Positions 8,790 through 18,290 of a stretch of DNA of 64,000 nt are shown piece after piece. Location of the stretch: the NCBI RefSeq assembly GCF_900114095.1, contig NZ_FORV01000009.1, positions 165,817-229,816 of the forward strand. The letters run 5' to 3'. The translations under genes were made by a program, and so were the position numbers. How positions within the stretch are numbered: position 1 is the stretch's first letter; the number at the start of each line of letters is the position of its first letter. Source of the DNA: Sphingomonas sp. NFR04. Lineage in GTDB: Bacteria > Pseudomonadota > Alphaproteobacteria > Sphingomonadales > Sphingomonadaceae. The notes beneath the pieces are model-generated. The model made no database searches, was not told where the DNA came from, and saw only the letters and a list, made by a program, of their open reading frames with translations.

Positions 8790-9420
8790 GTGCGGGATAG
8801 ATGCCCCTCAGCGCGATGTTGGTCTGTACGGCCAGGAAGGGGCTCATGATCGAAAATGGGGTGTTACTTCCCGTTACTCCGACTTGAACGGCCCCTTGCG
8901 GCGTGAAGGTGCCGCCCGTGATGTTGACGCCGCCGAGGTTCACCGGGGTGCCGGTGGTGCCCGCCGGCACGTAAATTTTCACCTGGCTTGGGCCCGCATT
9001 GGCGCAATTTGCGAGGAACGAGCCATCCCCAGGCGTACTCACCTGCGCCGTGGTTTGCCCGGTATACGCCTGCAACGAGCCGGTCGCCGTTGTCTGCCCC
9101 GCGGTGCCGGTGAAGGTAGCGCTGTGATTGTGTTGAGGCAGGTTGGCGGTGGTCAACGTCTCTTCCTCGGCGCCCCCGACCTCGCCCGCGACATAGGTCT
9201 GGCCGCTCGCCGTACTCAGTCCGAGCCCAAGAAACGACCGGCCCGCAGCGTTGGGCAAGGCGAAGGTGCTCACGCCGTTGCCACCAAAGGTGGTTCCCAG
9301 CAGCGCGAACAACGCATTGTTCTGGCTGATCGCGAGGATCTGACCGTTGCATGACGACCAGCCGGCCGGCGCAAAATTAAAGCCGGTGTGCATGATTTGA
9401 CCAACAAATGGATCAGACAA
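8782..9420 (-). CDS. Phage tail collar domain protein (MdpB-like)
   Basis: A 212-residue protein with an N-terminal tail-collar domain: 'SDPFVGQIMHTGFNFAPAGW' followed by 'CNGQILAISQNNALFALLGT', 'FGGNGVSTFALPNAAGR' and 'LPQHNHSATF'. These are hallmarks of the microcystin-dependent-protein (MdpB) group, which is widespread outside prophages and may form trimeric fibres. I favour the TTG start at 9420 because homologues begin at 'MSDPFVG' and a GGGGGGTGGAG ribosome site lies just upstream; an ATG at 9462 would add 14 residues. No other phage genes are near. It is divergent from the large autotransporter, across a 348-bp AT-rich gap, and convergent with DUF6916, so a surface or appendage role is plausible but unproven. 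Confidence 0.82.
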   Translation of the reverse strand: MSDPFVGQIMHTGFNFAPAGWSSCNGQILAISQNNALFALLGTTFGGNGVSTFALPNAAGRSFLGLGLSTASGQTYVAGEVGGAEEETLTTANLPQHNHSATFTGTAGQTTATGSLQAYTGQTTAQVSTPGDGSFLANCANAGPSQVKIYVPAGTTGTPVNLGGVNITGGTFTPQGAVQVGVTGSNTPFSIMSPFLAVQTNIALRGIYPARN

Positions 9421-9768
9421 GGCTCCACCCCCCAGACTTTTATTATTACGGGTTCGTATCAATCATGATCGAACTTACGGTAATAATGTAGATACGCGAT
9501 CAGCAAGATTCGCAAGCGCATTTTTCATGCGCCACTCACGCGGCGAAAAGGGTAGCACCTTTCACCGATGAAACGCCCACGATCAGGCTGCCTCGTCTCC
9601 GATAGACAAATGGTGCAACGCACAATTGTCTACGGCTTCTTGCGGTTGATTCACCTTAAATGACTTTATCATAACGAGAGTTTTACCTTTTTAGGATATT
9701 CGGTTGCAGGCAAATAAATTGTTAGATAATAATTTGGCGCCCTGCAGGGGCAGCTGGGGGTTTTGTAC
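9421..9768. promoter_or_regulatory. AT-rich divergent intergenic region
   Basis: This gap between two surface-protein genes is strikingly AT-rich for this genome (for example around 9640-9730), with runs such as CTTTTTAGGATATTC and AATAAATTGTTAGATAATAA. It almost certainly holds the promoters of both flanking genes, but I cannot assign boxes with confidence. Near its right end, GCGCCCTGCAGGGGC can fold, and GGGGG eight bases before the ATG at 9769 serves as ribosome site. No additional gene was seen. Confidence 0.45.
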
Positions 9769-12700
9769 ATGGTTTGGGGCTTGGAGAAGCTGCAGTCCGC
9801 CTGTGGTCGAGTCGCGGCTGCTGTTTTCAGCGATATGCATGGCAAGGGGGCTTCAGAAGCGCCTCGTGGTAGCGCACGTCCATACCGGATAACGCAGCGA
9901 CAACTTCATTCCATGGCCGCGGGCGGCCTTTTTCTCTTCGCGCCCGCCCAGGCATTTGCCGCATCGGCTGCGTGCAACGAGATAAACACCTTCAGCCGCA
10001 CCTACACGGTCGATACTGCCGGCAATAGCGACTACAGCTTTACTACCCAGCCGCTCATTAATGGGGAGACCGTCACCTTCTCTTGGACGGGCAACACCCA
10101 GGGCGCGCATGTCTTCGTGATCTACACGCAGAATGGCGGCTCCACGATCGCCCCCGACTCGTTACCGGACTCCACCGCATCGAGCGGGAGTGGCTCGTTC
10201 ACCTTCACCGGCACCAGCGGGGATGATTTTTTGCAAATGGGCGCGGCGAGCTATGCGCCCTATGGCAATAACACGACGCCCGTGCCCTTCGGCAATGCCA
10301 GAAACATCCAGATCACGGTAAGCTGTTCGGCGAGTACCTCGCTGGCCGTTACGATGAACCATAGCGGCAATGCCATTCAGGGCGGTTCGCTCGCGTACAC
10401 CATCGTTCCCAGTGTGTCGGGCGGCGCCACGACCAGCGCGACGCTCACCGCCGCCTTCACCCTGCCGAGCGGGATGACCTATTCAAGCGCTTCCGGCTCG
10501 GGGTGGAGCTGCAGCGGATCGGGCCAGACCGGGTCGTGCACGCGTACGAGCGGCTTCAGCGCCGGCGCGGGGCCGTCGATCACGTTGAACGCCAATTTCG
10601 CCAGTAACGCTACCAGTCCGCTCACCCCGTCGGTCCAGCTTTCCGGCGGCGGTGCATCGAACACCGCCAGCGCATCCGATGCCACGGTGGTGCTGGCCAC
10701 CCCGACGGTGACCTCGATCACGCCCACCTCCGGATCCGCGGCGGGCGGGACCAGCGTCGTGATCACCGGCACGAACCTGAGCGGCGCGACCGGCGTCGCC
10801 TTCGGGGCGACGGCGGCGAGCTACACCGTCAACAGCGCCACGCAGATCACGGCGACGGCACCAGCCGGCACCGGCACGGTCGATGTACGGGTCACGACCG
10901 CGAGCGGCACGAGCCCTGCCACCGCGGCGGACCAATTCACCTACGTGACGGCACCCACGGCGTCCTCCTACACCGCTCCGGCCGTTGCTTATGGTGCAAC
11001 GGGGGCGACCTTCAGTCTCGCGGGGCAGGTGTCAAACAGCCCCACCAGCTTCGCGGTCGGATCGGCGACCACCGCCAATGGTGGCACGGTTTCGATCAAC
11101 AATGCGGGCCTCGTCACTTATTCGGCACCGGCCGGATATCGCGGGAACGACAGCTTCACCTACACCGCCAGCAATGGCGGCGGCACCTCGGCGCCGGCCA
11201 CGGTCACGGTACCGGTCAGCAACCCCACGCTTTCCACCAGCCTGACCGGCAGCGGCACGCGCGGCACGGCGCTGAGCGGCGTGCAGATCGTCGCAACCGG
11301 CGGCACCGCGCCCTATAACTGCAGCACCACGCTCGCCTCGGGCGCGCTTCCCGCCGGAACGCAGCTCAATACTAATTGTACGATTACCGGCACGCCGACG
11401 TCGAGCGGCACGTTCAGCTTCACCGCGAACGTGACGGACAGCTCGGTGCCGTCCGGCTTCACCCAGGCGACCGGCAGCCTTTCGCTCGTCATCGCCTCGC
11501 CAGCCCTGACGCTGTCGCCGGCGGCCGGTGCGCTTCCCGCCGCTACCGATGGCACGAGCTATTCGCAAAGCTTCACTGCCGGTGGCGGCACTGCGCCCTA
11601 TACCTATGGCATCACTGCGGGCACACTCCCCACAGGGCTGCTCCTTTCCGGGAGCACGGTCGCCGGCACCCCGACCCAGACCGGCACGTTCAACTTCACC
11701 GTCACGGCGACGGACAGCGCCTCCGCCGGCAGCGGCGGACCTTATTCGGTGTCGAATAGCTATTCGATCACCGTCGGCGGCCAGGCGGCACCCACCGTCG
11801 CGAACCGCAGCGGCGTGGCCATCCCGTATAACAGCGGCGGCACCCCGATCGACCTCTCGGCGTCGATTTCGGGTACCCACAGCAGCATCGCCGTCGCGAC
11901 GCCTCCCGCGCACGGCACGACGAGCGTGGCGGGTGACGTGGTCACCTACACGCCGGCTGCCGGCTATCAGGGTGCGGACAGCTTCACCTATACGGCCACC
12001 GGCCCGGGCGGCACCTCGTCCGCCGCAACGGTGAGCGTGGTTGTCGCAACGCCCACAGCACCGACAGCCGCCGATCGCAGCGGGGTCACGGTACCGAGTG
12101 GCGGAACCGGTACCGCTATCGATCTCAGCAGTTCGATCACGGGCGTGCACACCAGCATCGCCGTCGCGACGCCTCCCGCGCACGGCACCACGAGCGTGGC
12201 GGGTGACGTGGTCACCTATACGCCAGCCACGGGCTATTCCGGGACGGACAGCTTCACCTACACGGCCACGGGCCCGGGCGGCACCTCGGCGCCGGGAACG
12301 GTGAGCATCACCGTTGCTGCGCCCGCGCCGCCAACTGCGGCCGATCGCAGCGGCGTGGCGGTGGACTTCAACAGCCCCGGCACGCCGATCGATCTTACGA
12401 CGTCCGTGACCGGCGTTTACTCCAGCATCGCGGTCGCCGGCGCGCCGGCCCATGGCACCACGACCGTGTCGGGCAGCGTGATCACCTATATTCCGGCGAA
12501 GGACTCGTTCGGAGCGGACAGCTTTACCTACACGGCGACCGGGCCCGGGGGCACATCGGCGCCCGCTACGGTCTCCGTGAGCGTCGCGACACCGCCTCCG
12601 CCGGCCGCAGAACCGGGCAGCAGCACCGTTCCGGCGGCTACGGCGGTGCAGCCCGGCAGCAATGCCGAGATCAATCTGTCCGCGCTGGTCAACGGCAGCT

Positions 12701-14490
12701 TCACCTCGATCGAGATCCAGACGCCGCCGGCCCATGGCACGCTGACGTTGCGGACCATCGGTGCTTCGCCGGCCGGCGGCGTACGCCCGCTTGCGGTAGC
12801 GGCCGTCACGGCGATCTACACGCCGAACACGAACTATGTCGGCGCCGACAGCTTCAGCTTTGTCGCGGTCGGCCCGGGCGGCCGGTCTGCCCCCGCTGAG
12901 GTGACGATCCAGGTGGTTGGCGCCGTGCCGCAGGCGTTGCCGAAGACCGCGGAGACCGGTGACGGCCAGCGCGTCTCGGTCGACCTGACCGCCGGCGCCG
13001 TCAACGGGCCGTTCACCGGCGCGGCGGTGGTGGGAATGACGCCGGCAGACGCGGCGGTGACCCAGGTGGTCGCCATTGGCTCGGGCCCGAGCCAAGCCTA
13101 TCGCCTCGACATCGTCCCGGCGGCCCGCTTCGGCGGCAAGATCGTCATCCAATATACGTTGAGCAACGCCGTCGGCACCTCGGCGCCGGCGACGATCACG
13201 GTGACGGTCACGGCACGCCCCGATCCGACGCTCGACCCGATTGTGCGCGGCGTCAGCGACGCACAGGCGGAAGCGGCGCGGCGCTTCGGACGGGCGCAAG
13301 TGGCGAACTTCATGCGCCGGACGGAGCAGCTGCATAACGGCGGCGGTTCGAGCAAGCCGCAGATGGGCGTCAGCCTCGCCTCGCGCGACCAGCGCCCGGT
13401 GATGCGCAACAACCCCGCCTTCGATGCGTACGCCGCGACCATCACCGAGCGGATGCGCATCTCGGGTGAGGATCCCGCGCTGGGCACCATCGCTCGTGGC
13501 AGGCCTTCAGCCCTGAACGGCGACGGTGCGCTCGACACGGCTCCTGAAAATCCGCGGCGGGCGGCGATGGCCGGCTCGTCGGCGGCAACCGCTCCCACGG
13601 CTGGCAGGACTGCCCGAGCCAGGGACGATGCGAACGATGGTGACGGCACGCGCCGCAAGGGCTCGGTGGCCCTTTGGAGCGGCGGGGCCATCGATATCGG
13701 CACCCAGGATGCGACCAGCGATCGTGCGAAGATTACCGCCACCACCTCCGGCCTGAGCACAGGCGTCGACCTCAAGGTGGCGGAAGGCGTCCTCATCGGC
13801 ATCGGCGGCGGCTACAGCAACGATGTCAGCCGTATTGGCGGCAGCAAGGCACGGGTGCGCAGCGAGAGTCGATTGGCCGCTGCCTATGCCAGCCTGATGC
13901 CCGCGCAGGGCGCCTTCGTCGACGGCATGGTGGGCTTCGGCGATCTGAGCTTCAACACCCGCCGGCTGGAGGGGACGACGAATGCCACCGCGCTCGGCAG
14001 TCGCGACGGCAACTTCACCCTTGGCGCGCTGGCGCTCGGAATCGATCAAGAAGGTGGGCCGCTGCGGTGGTCGCTCTATGCGCGCGGGGAATTCGTCAGG
14101 GCCAATCTCGACGGCTATACGGAGAGCGGCGCCGGGCGCATGGATCTGCGGTTCGACAGTCGCGAGGTCCATTCGCTGACGGGCACGCTCGGCGCGCGGC
14201 TCGAGACGGAACGCCGCTATGGCGACGTCACGATGACGCCGAGACTTCGCTTCGAATGGAACCACGAGCTGCAGGATGCCGCTGCGCAGCGGCTGGATTA
14301 TGCCGACATCCCAGGCCAGGCACTCTACAGCATCAGCACCTTTGGCTGGTCGCGCAACCAGTACCAGCTCACCTTGGGCACGCGCATGCTGCTGCCGCGC
14401 AGCTGGACGGTCGATTTGGAAGGCGGCTATCGCGGCGGCGGGCACGAGACCGCGGGCACGCTACGGGTTCTGGTCGGGAAGGAGTTCTGA
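9769..14490 (+). CDS. Giant autotransporter with Ig-like repeat passenger
   Basis: A 1573-residue secreted or surface protein of the type V (autotransporter) system. The N-terminus has an extended signal sequence ending 'LFLFAPAQAFAASA'. The passenger contains, in order, a beta-rich region, a DUF11-like stretch, an IPT/TIG domain ('ITPTSGSAAGGTSVVITGTNLSG'), putative Ig (He_PIG-like) modules, then three near-identical 90-residue Ig/cadherin-like units and two diverged ones. A linker with low complexity follows, and the last 270 or so residues form an autotransporter beta-barrel ending in Phe ('LRVLVGKEF'). ATG 9769 is preferred over the TTG two codons earlier because of the GGGGG eight bases upstream. 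A likely role is adhesion or cell-cell contact. It is divergent from the tail-collar gene and followed by a hairpin terminator. Confidence 0.88.
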   Translation: MVWGLEKLQSACGRVAAAVFSDMHGKGASEAPRGSARPYRITQRQLHSMAAGGLFLFAPAQAFAASAACNEINTFSRTYTVDTAGNSDYSFTTQPLINGETVTFSWTGNTQGAHVFVIYTQNGGSTIAPDSLPDSTASSGSGSFTFTGTSGDDFLQMGAASYAPYGNNTTPVPFGNARNIQITVSCSASTSLAVTMNHSGNAIQGGSLAYTIVPSVSGGATTSATLTAAFTLPSGMTYSSASGSGWSCSGSGQTGSCTRTSGFSAGAGPSITLNANFASNATSPLTPSVQLSGGGASNTASASDATVVLATPTVTSITPTSGSAAGGTSVVITGTNLSGATGVAFGATAASYTVNSATQITATAPAGTGTVDVRVTTASGTSPATAADQFTYVTAPTASSYTAPAVAYGATGATFSLAGQVSNSPTSFAVGSATTANGGTVSINNAGLVTYSAPAGYRGNDSFTYTASNGGGTSAPATVTVPVSNPTLSTSLTGSGTRGTALSGVQIVATGGTAPYNCSTTLASGALPAGTQLNTNCTITGTPTSSGTFSFTANVTDSSVPSGFTQATGSLSLVIASPALTLSPAAGALPAATDGTSYSQSFTAGGGTAPYTYGITAGTLPTGLLLSGSTVAGTPTQTGTFNFTVTATDSASAGSGGPYSVSNSYSITVGGQAAPTVANRSGVAIPYNSGGTPIDLSASISGTHSSIAVATPPAHGTTSVAGDVVTYTPAAGYQGADSFTYTATGPGGTSSAATVSVVVATPTAPTAADRSGVTVPSGGTGTAIDLSSSITGVHTSIAVATPPAHGTTSVAGDVVTYTPATGYSGTDSFTYTATGPGGTSAPGTVSITVAAPAPPTAADRSGVAVDFNSPGTPIDLTTSVTGVYSSIAVAGAPAHGTTTVSGSVITYIPAKDSFGADSFTYTATGPGGTSAPATVSVSVATPPPPAAEPGSSTVPAATAVQPGSNAEINLSALVNGSFTSIEIQTPPAHGTLTLRTIGASPAGGVRPLAVAAVTAIYTPNTNYVGADSFSFVAVGPGGRSAPAEVTIQVVGAVPQALPKTAETGDGQRVSVDLTAGAVNGPFTGAAVVGMTPADAAVTQVVAIGSGPSQAYRLDIVPAARFGGKIVIQYTLSNAVGTSAPATITVTVTARPDPTLDPIVRGVSDAQAEAARRFGRAQVANFMRRTEQLHNGGGSSKPQMGVSLASRDQRPVMRNNPAFDAYAATITERMRISGEDPALGTIARGRPSALNGDGALDTAPENPRRAAMAGSSAATAPTAGRTARARDDANDGDGTRRKGSVALWSGGAIDIGTQDATSDRAKITATTSGLSTGVDLKVAEGVLIGIGGGYSNDVSRIGGSKARVRSESRLAAAYASLMPAQGAFVDGMVGFGDLSFNTRRLEGTTNATALGSRDGNFTLGALALGIDQEGGPLRWSLYARGEFVRANLDGYTESGAGRMDLRFDSREVHSLTGTLGARLETERRYGDVTMTPRLRFEWNHELQDAAAQRLDYADIPGQALYSISTFGWSRNQYQLTLGTRMLLPRSWTVDLEGGYRGGGHETAGTLRVLVGKEF
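11791..12600 (+). repeat. Three 270-bp in-frame tandem repeats in autotransporter
   Basis: Units start at 11791, 12061 and 12331, each exactly 270 bp (90 residues), opening with 'PT-A-RSGV' and closing with 'DSFTYTATGPGGTS'. Parts of units 1 and 2 (about 11884-11945 and 12154-12215) are almost identical at DNA level, suggesting recent duplication or gene conversion. A diverged fourth unit follows from 12601. Unit number could vary between strains. Confidence 0.85.
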
Positions 14491-14571
14491 AGCGGTATCC
14501 CGCTTCCCGATCAACGCGCCGATGCGCCGACTGCCAGCATGGCCGGTCGGCCTGGGCTGCACCTGGCTACC

Positions 14572-14600
14572 GGGCAGGGGATTCAGCCACTCCCCTGCCC
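14572..14600 (+). terminator. Hairpin after autotransporter gene
   Basis: GGGCAGGGG and CCCCTGCCC pair perfectly around an ATTCAGCCACT loop (one extra A-T pair can extend the stem); a CTTTTC tract follows a few bases later. It lies 81 bases after the autotransporter stop. The rest of the 14491-14807 gap holds no gene that I can see. Confidence 0.6.
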
Positions 14601-14807
14601 CCTTGCTCGCCTTTTCAAAACAGATGTGGGGGCAATGGCCAGATTGCTCGGGTCCGCGCTCGCGAATTGCCAAGGCGCGTAGCCGGCGGCGTCTGAATAC
14701 GAGGGTGCCGGCAGTGCCAGACCAAGTTGTCGGCTACAGGGCAGCACCAGTATCTTTCGGGGTCCTCGCCACCGTGTTCAGTTATGACGAAAGTGACGCA
14801 TGGAAGG

Positions 14808-15499
14808 CTAGTCGCCCGCGAAACGACAGGAATCCACTCGCTCAGGTACGACGTGAACCCTCAAGCTCACCGTTACGTCTCGACCGACAATGAGCGGATA
14901 TGCCGTCATCCCGAATTGGGTCCGATCCAGCTGCATCTCTCCCCTGATGTCGAGGGTATCCGCGCGCCGGACCGCGACAATCTGCTTCGAAAAAGTGAGC
15001 TTCAGCGTGACCGGCCTGGACACGCCTCGCGCGGTGAGGGTGCCGACGACCTGCGCAGCGCTCGCTCCGGTTCGGACGAAGTTCTCGCCATGCAACCTGA
15101 CCTCCGGAAACTGCTCAACATCAAAGAAGCTGACGCCCCTCAGCCGGGCAGTTGTCAACCCATCTGCCGCTTTCAGCATCGATGCATCGATGCATCGATC
15201 GCGACGTCTAGACGGATGCCGTCGGAGCGTCCGTTTGGGAGGATGATTCGACCGGCCACCATCGGGAAGGATGCTGTCTTCGTTGCGAATCCGAAGAACC
15301 TCACTTTTGCTGCAACGTGGCTTTGGCTTGAGTCGATCAGGAAGATCTCGTCGGCAGCATCGGCCTGGCAGCTGCTTCCGAAAGCTGCGGACGGAAACGC
15401 CCCGGTGGCTACCATGATTGTCATGATCGAGAAGCACCAGGCGGCGGCTGCACCGCTCAGGCTTCCCAAGCTCGAAAATGGACGGCGAAATTCGCGCAC
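14808..15499 (-). pseudogene. YceI-family protein, frameshifted by 8-bp duplication
   Basis: A periplasmic YceI-like lipocalin-fold protein split across two frames. The first frame (15499 down to about 15190) gives a signal peptide ending around 'FPSAAFGSS' and the YceI opening 'FLIDSSQSHVAAKVRFFGF'. It then runs into stop at 15173. The rest ('VSFFDVEQFPEVRLHG', 'GTLTARGVSRPVTLKLTF', 'MTAYPLIVGRDVTVSLRV') continues in another frame to 14808. The break is at three near-perfect copies of CATCGATG (15177-15199); removing one 8-bp copy restores one continuous frame reading 'VAIDASMLKAADG'. YceI proteins bind isoprenoids or respond to stress; this copy should be non-functional unless the repeat slips back. 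A sequencing error is possible but an 8-bp exact duplication is more like replication slippage. Confidence 0.85.
15177..15199. repeat. 8-bp tandem repeat CATCGATG, 2.9 copies
   Basis: CATCGATG at 15177-15184 and 15185-15192, then CATCGAT at 15193-15199. Two full copies plus a partial one throw the YceI gene out of frame; one full copy plus the partial one would restore it. The unit is palindromic-rich (ATCGAT), a configuration prone to slippage. Confidence 0.9.
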
Positions 15500-15686
15500 G
15501 GAGCTAATCCTCTCGATGGCTTAGTGCCTATGTTCGAGGCTTCGGTTCACTTCCGAATCTGCGCGGCGCTCGCCCATGCTTCAGCGGTCGGGAGGCTGTG
15601 CCAATGCGGCGGCAGTGGACTTTGCGACCCGCGAACCCCTCCCTCTCGACACGGACTGAAACCGGCACAACGTCGGCTGCACGATT

Positions 15687-16124
15687 TCAGCGCACCCCCG
15701 TGCCGCCGCGTGCGAGATCCGGCGCCGTGCCTTCCGCATAGCGCGAGCGAGACGTTCGAATCGCGTCGTGACTATGTTCTGCCCAGGCAATCAGCGCAGC
15801 CAGGGGCGCAAGCATCGACCGCCCCAGGGGAGACAGTCGGTATTCGACCGACGGCGGCTTGGTGGGAAACACGTGGCGCGTGAGAATGCCGTCTTCTTCG
15901 AGGTTGCGTAGCGCCTGCGCCAGCGATCGCTTCGAAATATCCGGAACCAGCCGCTGCAGGTCGCTGAACCGTCGCGGGCGTTCCGCGAGTGCCATGATGA
16001 GCAGGGTCGCCCATTTCTGGCCCAGTCGATCCAGCACATCCCGCACCGGGCACCGGGCCTGTTCGACCGGCATGGCGACCCAGCGTCGGAAGCTGTCGAC
16101 CACGTCGTCGGCTGGCTCCTTCAT
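15687..16124 (-). CDS. HxlR-family winged-helix transcriptional regulator
   Basis: A 145-residue regulator with a single MarR-like winged helix of the HxlR type: 'CPVRDVLDRLGQKWATLLIMAL', recognition region 'RRFSDLQRLVPDISKRSLAQALRNLEEDG', wing 'VEYRLSPLGRSML'. The Cys of 'CPVRDVL' at the N-terminus is the position used for redox or electrophile sensing in some relatives. The start is the ATG with GGAGG five bases upstream; a GTG four codons earlier (16136) is the alternative. It is divergent from the NmrA-like reductase/OYE operon, which it probably controls, consistent with electrophile-stress sensing. Confidence 0.9.
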   Translation of the reverse strand: MKEPADDVVDSFRRWVAMPVEQARCPVRDVLDRLGQKWATLLIMALAERPRRFSDLQRLVPDISKRSLAQALRNLEEDGILTRHVFPTKPPSVEYRLSPLGRSMLAPLAALIAWAEHSHDAIRTSRSRYAEGTAPDLARGGTGVR

Positions 16125-16280
16125 CAAACCCTCCACTATCAGGTAACGAATGTAGACCTTCTATCGGCTTGATACCACCCCGGGGCAGGTGCAGCCGAGG
16201 TTACCAAGCGCAGGAAATCTCCCTCCTTACGCGCTCCACGGGCGGTCTCTATATGAGACCATGTAGCAAGTGGAGAGTTC

Positions 16281-17141
16281 ATGCAGCGTCCATCCATCCT
16301 GGTAACCGGCGCAAGCGGTGCCCTCGGCAGCCTCGTCGTACGCGCGCTCGGTGACGGAACCGCGCGGGTCATCCCGGGCTCCCGTACGCCAGCCCCTGAT
16401 GACGGGCGCCGCATCGACTTCGATGATCCCGCATCGCTTCGCGTCGGCTTCGCGGGCATCGATCGGCTGCTGCTGGTCTCGACGGACGAACTGGCCGTCC
16501 CTGGCAAGCGGGAGCAACAGCACCGCGCGGCAATCGAGGCAGCCCATCGGGCCGGGATCGGCTATGTCGCCTACACCTCGATGCCGAACCCCGCGACGAG
16601 CCCGGCGATCTTCTTCGCCGCCGACCATGTCGCGACCGAACGGATGCTGGCGGAAAGCCGCATCCCCACCGGCATCCTCCGCAACGGGTGGTACCAGGAA
16701 AACCTGCTGGCGTATCTGCCCCACATCATCGCCGATGGTAGCTGGTTCACGGCAGCGGGTGCCGGCCGCATTCCGCATGTCGCCCGCGAGGACGCGGCAC
16801 GTGCCGCTGCGTCGCTGCTGCAGAGCGCCGAACCCGGCATCTTCGACATTGCCGGACCGCATCCCCTGACCATCGAGGAGATCGCCACCGCCGTCGAAAC
16901 GGTGCTCGGTCGCGCGCTGCGCGTGGTCCAGGTCGACAGCGTCCGCCTTGCGGTGGAACTCGCCCGCCAGGGTGTCGCCGCATCGATGATCCCGATGGTG
17001 GTGGCGACCGAGCAGAACCAGCACGCCGGTCGCTTCGAGATCGGCCCGGAAACGACCCGCAGGCTGATCGGCCGCGCGCCCCGGCCGCTCCACGATTTCC
17101 TTCGAAACTATGCCGAGGCGCTGCTCGCCCTCGTCCGCTAG
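16281..17141 (+). CDS. NmrA-like NAD(P)-binding protein (QOR2-type)
   Basis: A 286-residue atypical short-chain dehydrogenase. The dinucleotide-binding Rossmann motif is 'VTGASGALGSLVVRAL' close to the N-terminus; 'YTSMPNPATSP' and 'LRNGWYQENLLAYLP' are characteristic of NmrA/QorB-type quinone oxidoreductases. The family acts on quinones or works as a redox sensor with NADPH. GGAGAG precedes the ATG. It is first gene of a three-gene operon (27 bases before the flavin oxidoreductase), divergent from an HxlR regulator, an arrangement typical of enone or quinone detoxification. Confidence 0.88.
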   Translation: MQRPSILVTGASGALGSLVVRALGDGTARVIPGSRTPAPDDGRRIDFDDPASLRVGFAGIDRLLLVSTDELAVPGKREQQHRAAIEAAHRAGIGYVAYTSMPNPATSPAIFFAADHVATERMLAESRIPTGILRNGWYQENLLAYLPHIIADGSWFTAAGAGRIPHVAREDAARAAASLLQSAEPGIFDIAGPHPLTIEEIATAVETVLGRALRVVQVDSVRLAVELARQGVAASMIPMVVATEQNQHAGRFEIGPETTRRLIGRAPRPLHDFLRNYAEALLALVR

Positions 17142-17168
17142 CCCTTCCCCACGAAGAAAGAACGTCCA

Positions 17169-18269
17169 ATGTCCGATATTCTGTTCAGCCCGTTCACGAT
17201 CAACGGCCTTACCCTCCCGAACCGCATCGCCATGTCCGCAATGACCCGCGGCTTCAGTACGGGCGGCGTGCCCGGCCCCGACGTCGCCGCCTATTATCGG
17301 GCGCGCGCCACGGGCGGCGTCGGGCTGATCATCACCGAGGCGGTGGCCGTCGATCGACCCGGTGCGTCCGAGCTGCCGGGTATTCCCACCTTCCACGCGC
17401 CCGGCGCCGTTGCTGGCTGGAAGGCCGTCGTCACCGCGGTGCACGAGGCCGGCGGCAGGATCGCGGCGCAGCTCCATCATGCCGGCGCCCTCCGAAAGGC
17501 CGAAACCTCGGCGCACCCGGACGCGCTCAACGACGAGCCTGCGACCATGTCCGAAACCGATATCGCGGATACGATTGCGGCGTTCGGCACCGCCGCAGCG
17601 GCGGCGCGCCGCCTGGGTTTCGACGGACTCGAGATCCACGGCGCCAATGGCAACCTGATCAACCAGTTCCTGTGGAGCGGCCGCAATACGCGCAGTGACG
17701 CCTGGGGCGGCGACGTCGAGCGCCGCACCCGCTTCGCCGTCGCGGTGACGCAAGCCGTCCGTGCGGCGGTGGGTCCGGACTTTCCGATCCTGTTCCGCAT
17801 CTCGCAGTTCAGCCAGGAGGACTATGCCGCCAAGATCGCCGAAACGCCGGACGAACTCGCCACCATCCTGCGAGCGCTGGTCGATGCCGGCGCCGACGCG
17901 TTCCACGCCTCGCAGCGCCGCTTCTGGGAGCCGCAGTTCGCAGGCTCCGATCTGAACCTCGCGGGCTGGGCAAAGAAGCTTTCCGGCAAGCCCGCCATCA
18001 CGGTCGGCTCGGTCGGTCTGAAGGGACCGGATGTCGGCGACCTCATCGCCGGCCAGGGCGGCAATGCAGGACCTGCCGGCCTTTCCGAATTGCGGGCGCG
18101 GATCGAGCGCGGCGAGTTCGACATGATCGCGGTCGGCCGCGCGTTGCTGACCGACCCGCAATGGCCGAACAAGGTACGCGAGGACCGGCTGGACGAACTG
18201 CGCGGCTTCGACCTCGCCTCGCTCGGGCGCCTCGTGATCGAGGATGCACCGGCAACGGCTGCGGCCTGA
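17169..18269 (+). CDS. NADH:flavin oxidoreductase, Old Yellow Enzyme family
   Basis: A 366-residue FMN-dependent ene-reductase. The TIM-barrel opens with 'LFSPFTINGLTLPNRIAMSAMTR'; the catalytic/phenol-binding segments are 'AAQLHHAGAL' and 'DGLEIHGANGNLINQFLW', followed by the family signature 'GRNTRSDAWGGDVERRTRF', and the FMN-phosphate region 'DMIAVGRALLTDP'. It reduces alpha,beta-unsaturated carbonyls with NAD(P)H. It lies in an operon with the NmrA-like reductase upstream and an NTF2-like protein 21 bases downstream, presumably forming a stress-inducible electrophile detoxification set under HxlR. Confidence 0.92.
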   Translation: MSDILFSPFTINGLTLPNRIAMSAMTRGFSTGGVPGPDVAAYYRARATGGVGLIITEAVAVDRPGASELPGIPTFHAPGAVAGWKAVVTAVHEAGGRIAAQLHHAGALRKAETSAHPDALNDEPATMSETDIADTIAAFGTAAAAARRLGFDGLEIHGANGNLINQFLWSGRNTRSDAWGGDVERRTRFAVAVTQAVRAAVGPDFPILFRISQFSQEDYAAKIAETPDELATILRALVDAGADAFHASQRRFWEPQFAGSDLNLAGWAKKLSGKPAITVGSVGLKGPDVGDLIAGQGGNAGPAGLSELRARIERGEFDMIAVGRALLTDPQWPNKVREDRLDELRGFDLASLGRLVIEDAPATAAA

Positions 18270-18290
18270 TTTCAGCAAGGAAAGACGGAC

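Noticed and set aside
8782..9420. Tail-collar gene as evidence of a prophage
   Set aside because: No capsid, terminase, integrase, lysis or other tail genes lie within reach; MdpB-like proteins occur widely outside phages.
11032..13335. 767-codon minus-strand frame opposite the autotransporter
   Set aside because: Low-complexity Arg-rich product arising from GC-rich repeat DNA; no start signal or family.
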